Origin: Rhizobium sp. AC27/96
GTDB lineage: Bacteria; Pseudomonadota; Alphaproteobacteria; Rhizobiales; Rhizobiaceae
Length of the DNA stretch: 64,000 bases
Assembly (NCBI RefSeq): GCF_001692325.1
Contig: NZ_LXKN01000018.1
Location: 744,001 to 808,000 of the forward strand
Reading direction: 5' to 3'
Made by a program: the position numbers and the translations under genes. Under the pieces are notes generated by a model. That model did no database searches, was not told where the DNA came from, and saw only the letters and a list, made by a program, of their open reading frames with translations. Below are positions 61,952 to 64,000 of the stretch, piece by piece (the first letter of the stretch is position 1; each line of letters opens with the position of its first letter).

Positions 61952-63801
61952 TTTTCACCTCCGCGTATGGTCGAAGCCTTGGCACCGTTCTGCGTGATTT
62001 CCAGGATGAACCTCGCTCCCCCCAAAGGCGATCGATCGAATGAGAGAGTGCCTCCATGATCATTCGCAATACGGTGTGCCGTTGCCAGACCAAGGCCCAA
62101 ACCTTCGCCGGGCAGCTTGGTCGTGTAGAAAGGTTCGAACAATTGCGCCCCCTTGTCTGCTCCGATCCCCGGGCCGTTGTCGTCAATGGTCAGTCTGCAC
62201 CATCCGCCTTCTGCCTTAGCACAGAGATGGATGGACGGATCTTCGCCATTTCTTACGGCATCGATGGCGTTGGTGAGAAGATTCAAGATGACTTGCTCCA
62301 GCTGGGCCGCGTTGCCCTTGACCTTGAGGTTTCGTCCGATCTCCTGCGACACCTTGATGCCAAGATCGGAGAAGCGAAACTTCAGCAGCTTCAGCGTGCG
62401 TTCTATGACCGCGCCGAGATCGACATCGGTAAAATCGTCGTCGCCTCGGCGCGCGAGCCGCTTCAGCTGACTGGTGAGATCGGAAATGCGCCCGACGACT
62501 TCGTTCATGGTATCGATGTTCTCGTCGATCGGCGCATATTGCTTGCGCCTCAGCAGCAGCCGCGTCGACGCTATGTAGGTGGATAAAGCCGCAAGAGGCT
62601 GATTGATCTCATGGGCAAGCCCGGCAAAGGCCTGGCCGATCAGGGCAAGCTTTTCCGCCTGCGAGAGATTGCTGCGCGTGAGGTTTAACTGCCGCTCGGT
62701 TTCCTTGCGCTCGGCAATCTCACGCTCCAGCATATCGTGGCTGAGCTTCAATTCCTGGGTCCGCTCCGAGACACGATATTCGAGCTGTTCGTAGGCACTT
62801 CTTGCCGCCAGTCGGCCGCGTCGTCTCTGAACGGCAATGATAATACCGGCCAGAACCAGCAGACCGGCAAGCACCGCGGCGACGGCAACAATCTCGTCCT
62901 GACGCCTGATATCCGACAGATCGGCAAGATAGATCAGCGTCCAGCCCTTCTCGCCAAACGGCACCTTCACCTGCAAGCGCTGCTCCGGATTATCTCCCTC
63001 CCCGACGGTTGCCAGATCGAAGCCGCCGGATTGAACGACGCGAATCCTCGGCGCAAGCGCCGCATCGCCATAGCGACGCTCCTGCTTCAACTGCGCCAAC
63101 GCGGCGGCGGCAATCGGAGCGGTGGCCGTGTAACGCCAGTCCGGATGCGACGAGAGGAAGATGATGCCCTCGCTGTCGGCCATGGCCACCTGTTCGCCGG
63201 CCTCGCGCCATTGCTTCTCGACGGGAAGAAGATCGATCTTGACGACGGAGACCCCGACAACCCGATCATCAACCCTGATCGGCACGGAGAGAAAATAGCC
63301 CGGCTGACCGGTCGTGGTGCCGATTGCGTAATAGCTGCCGTTGCCGTTTGCCATCGCATCGCGGAAGTAAGGCCGATAGCTGTAATCATGACCGACGAAG
63401 CTGTCCGGCGTATCGTAGTTGCTGGCGGCAATCGCCATTCCGTTGGTATCGGTCACATAGAGAGCCGCTACGCCGGATGCATTTGCAAGGCGCGAGAGGA
63501 AGCGATTGATTTCGGCGCGCTTGCCTTCCGCCGTGCCGGACCGGAAAAGGTCCTCGATTTCGCTGGAGCGCGCCACGACATCAGGCAGGTAACGGAACCG
63601 TTCGATACGGGTTGAAAGAGTGGCCGAGATGAGCTTCAGCCGCTCCTGCGACTGTGCCGCCGTTTCCCGCAACCCGTATCTGCGCGTCACATCCTGAATG
63701 AGTCCGACTGCGCCGACGAAAACAATCGCCAGCACAAGCGCGAATATCGGATATTTCCATCGCAAAGCCGTCCCCCAACCATCCCCCGATCGCACGATCA
63801 T
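61948..63801 (-). CDS. dctB: DctB-type sensor histidine kinase
   Basis: 617 residues from ATG at 63801 (63891 would overlap the upstream gene). Two membrane helices (KYPIFALVLAIVFVGAVGLI and AAVLAGLLVLAGIIIAV) enclose a periplasmic double-PDC sensor (RYLPDVVARSSEIEDLF, YRPYFRDAMANGNGSYY). Then coiled coil, H-box FAGLAHEINQPLAALSTYIA, N-box NLLTNAIDAVRNG, G boxes DNGPGIG and GLGLGLATAH. Senses C4-dicarboxylates and phosphorylates DctD. Confidence 0.9.
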   Translation of the reverse strand: MIVRSGDGWGTALRWKYPIFALVLAIVFVGAVGLIQDVTRRYGLRETAAQSQERLKLISATLSTRIERFRYLPDVVARSSEIEDLFRSGTAEGKRAEINRFLSRLANASGVAALYVTDTNGMAIAASNYDTPDSFVGHDYSYRPYFRDAMANGNGSYYAIGTTTGQPGYFLSVPIRVDDRVVGVSVVKIDLLPVEKQWREAGEQVAMADSEGIIFLSSHPDWRYTATAPIAAAALAQLKQERRYGDAALAPRIRVVQSGGFDLATVGEGDNPEQRLQVKVPFGEKGWTLIYLADLSDIRRQDEIVAVAAVLAGLLVLAGIIIAVQRRRGRLAARSAYEQLEYRVSERTQELKLSHDMLEREIAERKETERQLNLTRSNLSQAEKLALIGQAFAGLAHEINQPLAALSTYIASTRLLLRRKQYAPIDENIDTMNEVVGRISDLTSQLKRLARRGDDDFTDVDLGAVIERTLKLLKFRFSDLGIKVSQEIGRNLKVKGNAAQLEQVILNLLTNAIDAVRNGEDPSIHLCAKAEGGWCRLTIDDNGPGIGADKGAQLFEPFYTTKLPGEGLGLGLATAHRIANDHGGTLSFDRSPLGGARFILEITQNGAKASTIRGGEK

Positions 63802-63862
63802 AACAGGAGAGGCCCGGTCGCGATATTCGAAGGCCTGCTCATCCACATGAGGCCGCGATCCG

Positions 63863-64000
63863 TCAATCCAGGGTAAGACCCTTGCGCTCATCCAGGGCGA
63901 AGCGGTCCTGCTCGGCGTGAACGATCTGGGCCAACTCCCGCTTTATCTCGTTGAAGGCAACCGAATTGGTATCTCTGGGATAGGGAAGTTCAATCCTGAT
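63863..64000 (-). CDS. C-terminus of an unidentified gene (5' end beyond window)
   Basis: 45 codons open from the right edge to TGA at 63865-63863: IELPYPRDTNSVAFNEIKRE, then LAQIVHAEQDRFALDERKG. Coding-like composition and helical end. Not recognised. It lies just upstream of dctB on the same strand. Confidence 0.5.
   Translation of the reverse strand: MRIELPYPRDTNSVAFNEIKRELAQIVHAEQDRFALDERKGLTLD

Overview
The window is a 64 kb piece of an alphaproteobacterial chromosome or large replicon, most likely from Rhizobiaceae (Rhizobium/Agrobacterium group). The pointers are the fused phaAB-type Mrp antiporter operon, a DctB/DctD pair, an extra groESL copy with a CIRCE-like element, many solute-binding-protein ABC transporters each with its own LacI, AraC, GntR or LysR regulator, and small Rhizobiales-type hypothetical proteins. 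No insertion sequence, prophage, CRISPR array or canonical tRNA/rRNA gene was found.

Layout. 0-7.3 kb: a DUF2325 gene cut by the left edge, a PdxH-like/methyltransferase pair divergent from a LysR regulator, and a four-gene FecCD-type metal or oxyanion ABC operon with a ModA-like fourth gene; sites resembling ModE operators lie before both the DUF2325 gene and this operon, suggesting a molybdenum regulon. 7.4-13.4 kb: an RbsABC-type sugar transporter, its divergent LacI regulator and an isoaspartyl peptidase. 13.5-21.8 kb: a Na/Pi cotransporter-family protein and the six-gene Mrp (Pha) cation/proton antiporter operon. 21.9-27.4 kb: single genes (XRE regulator, cytochrome b561, two phosphotransferase-fold proteins, one interrupted by an in-frame TAG, GNAT, VOC, Nudix, P-loop kinase-like). 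27.6-34.3 kb: FCD-type GntR regulator, PdxA-type dehydrogenase, SyrD/PvdE-like exporter, 2-oxoglutarate/Fe(II) oxygenase and a second ABC exporter. 34.7-40.9 kb: small proteins, groESL and a cold-shock gene with a clear terminator. 41-49.9 kb: a decayed efflux adaptor gene, a glycosyltransferase, a DUF1344 protein and an AraC-controlled polyol ABC transporter operon with its own dehydrogenase.

The most striking region is 49.9-55.8 kb, an RNA-repair/RNA-quality locus: rtcR (sigma-54 activator with a CARF-type N-terminus) divergent from a sigma-54-promoted operon rsr (Ro60 homologue) - about 1 kb non-coding - rtcB (RNA ligase). The 1 kb is a tandem array of seven Y RNA-like units. Each has a closing helix with a conserved CGA/ATGC internal-loop edge and a second helix; the paired strands differ from unit to unit yet stay complementary. 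Six units carry a tRNA-like module in which the T arm precedes the D arm, so the tRNA is circularly permuted. In units A-D the permutation point is at the anticodon arm; in units E and F it seems to lie in the D loop, and an anticodon-like arm is kept. The seventh unit has no tRNA module. Related YrlA RNAs are known in other bacteria, but a seven-copy array with two permutation architectures is the main candidate for something undescribed here.

55.9-64 kb holds an L,D-transpeptidase, a polysaccharide lyase, serA, a small unknown protein, a SMI1/KNR4 protein and the dctBD two-component pair.
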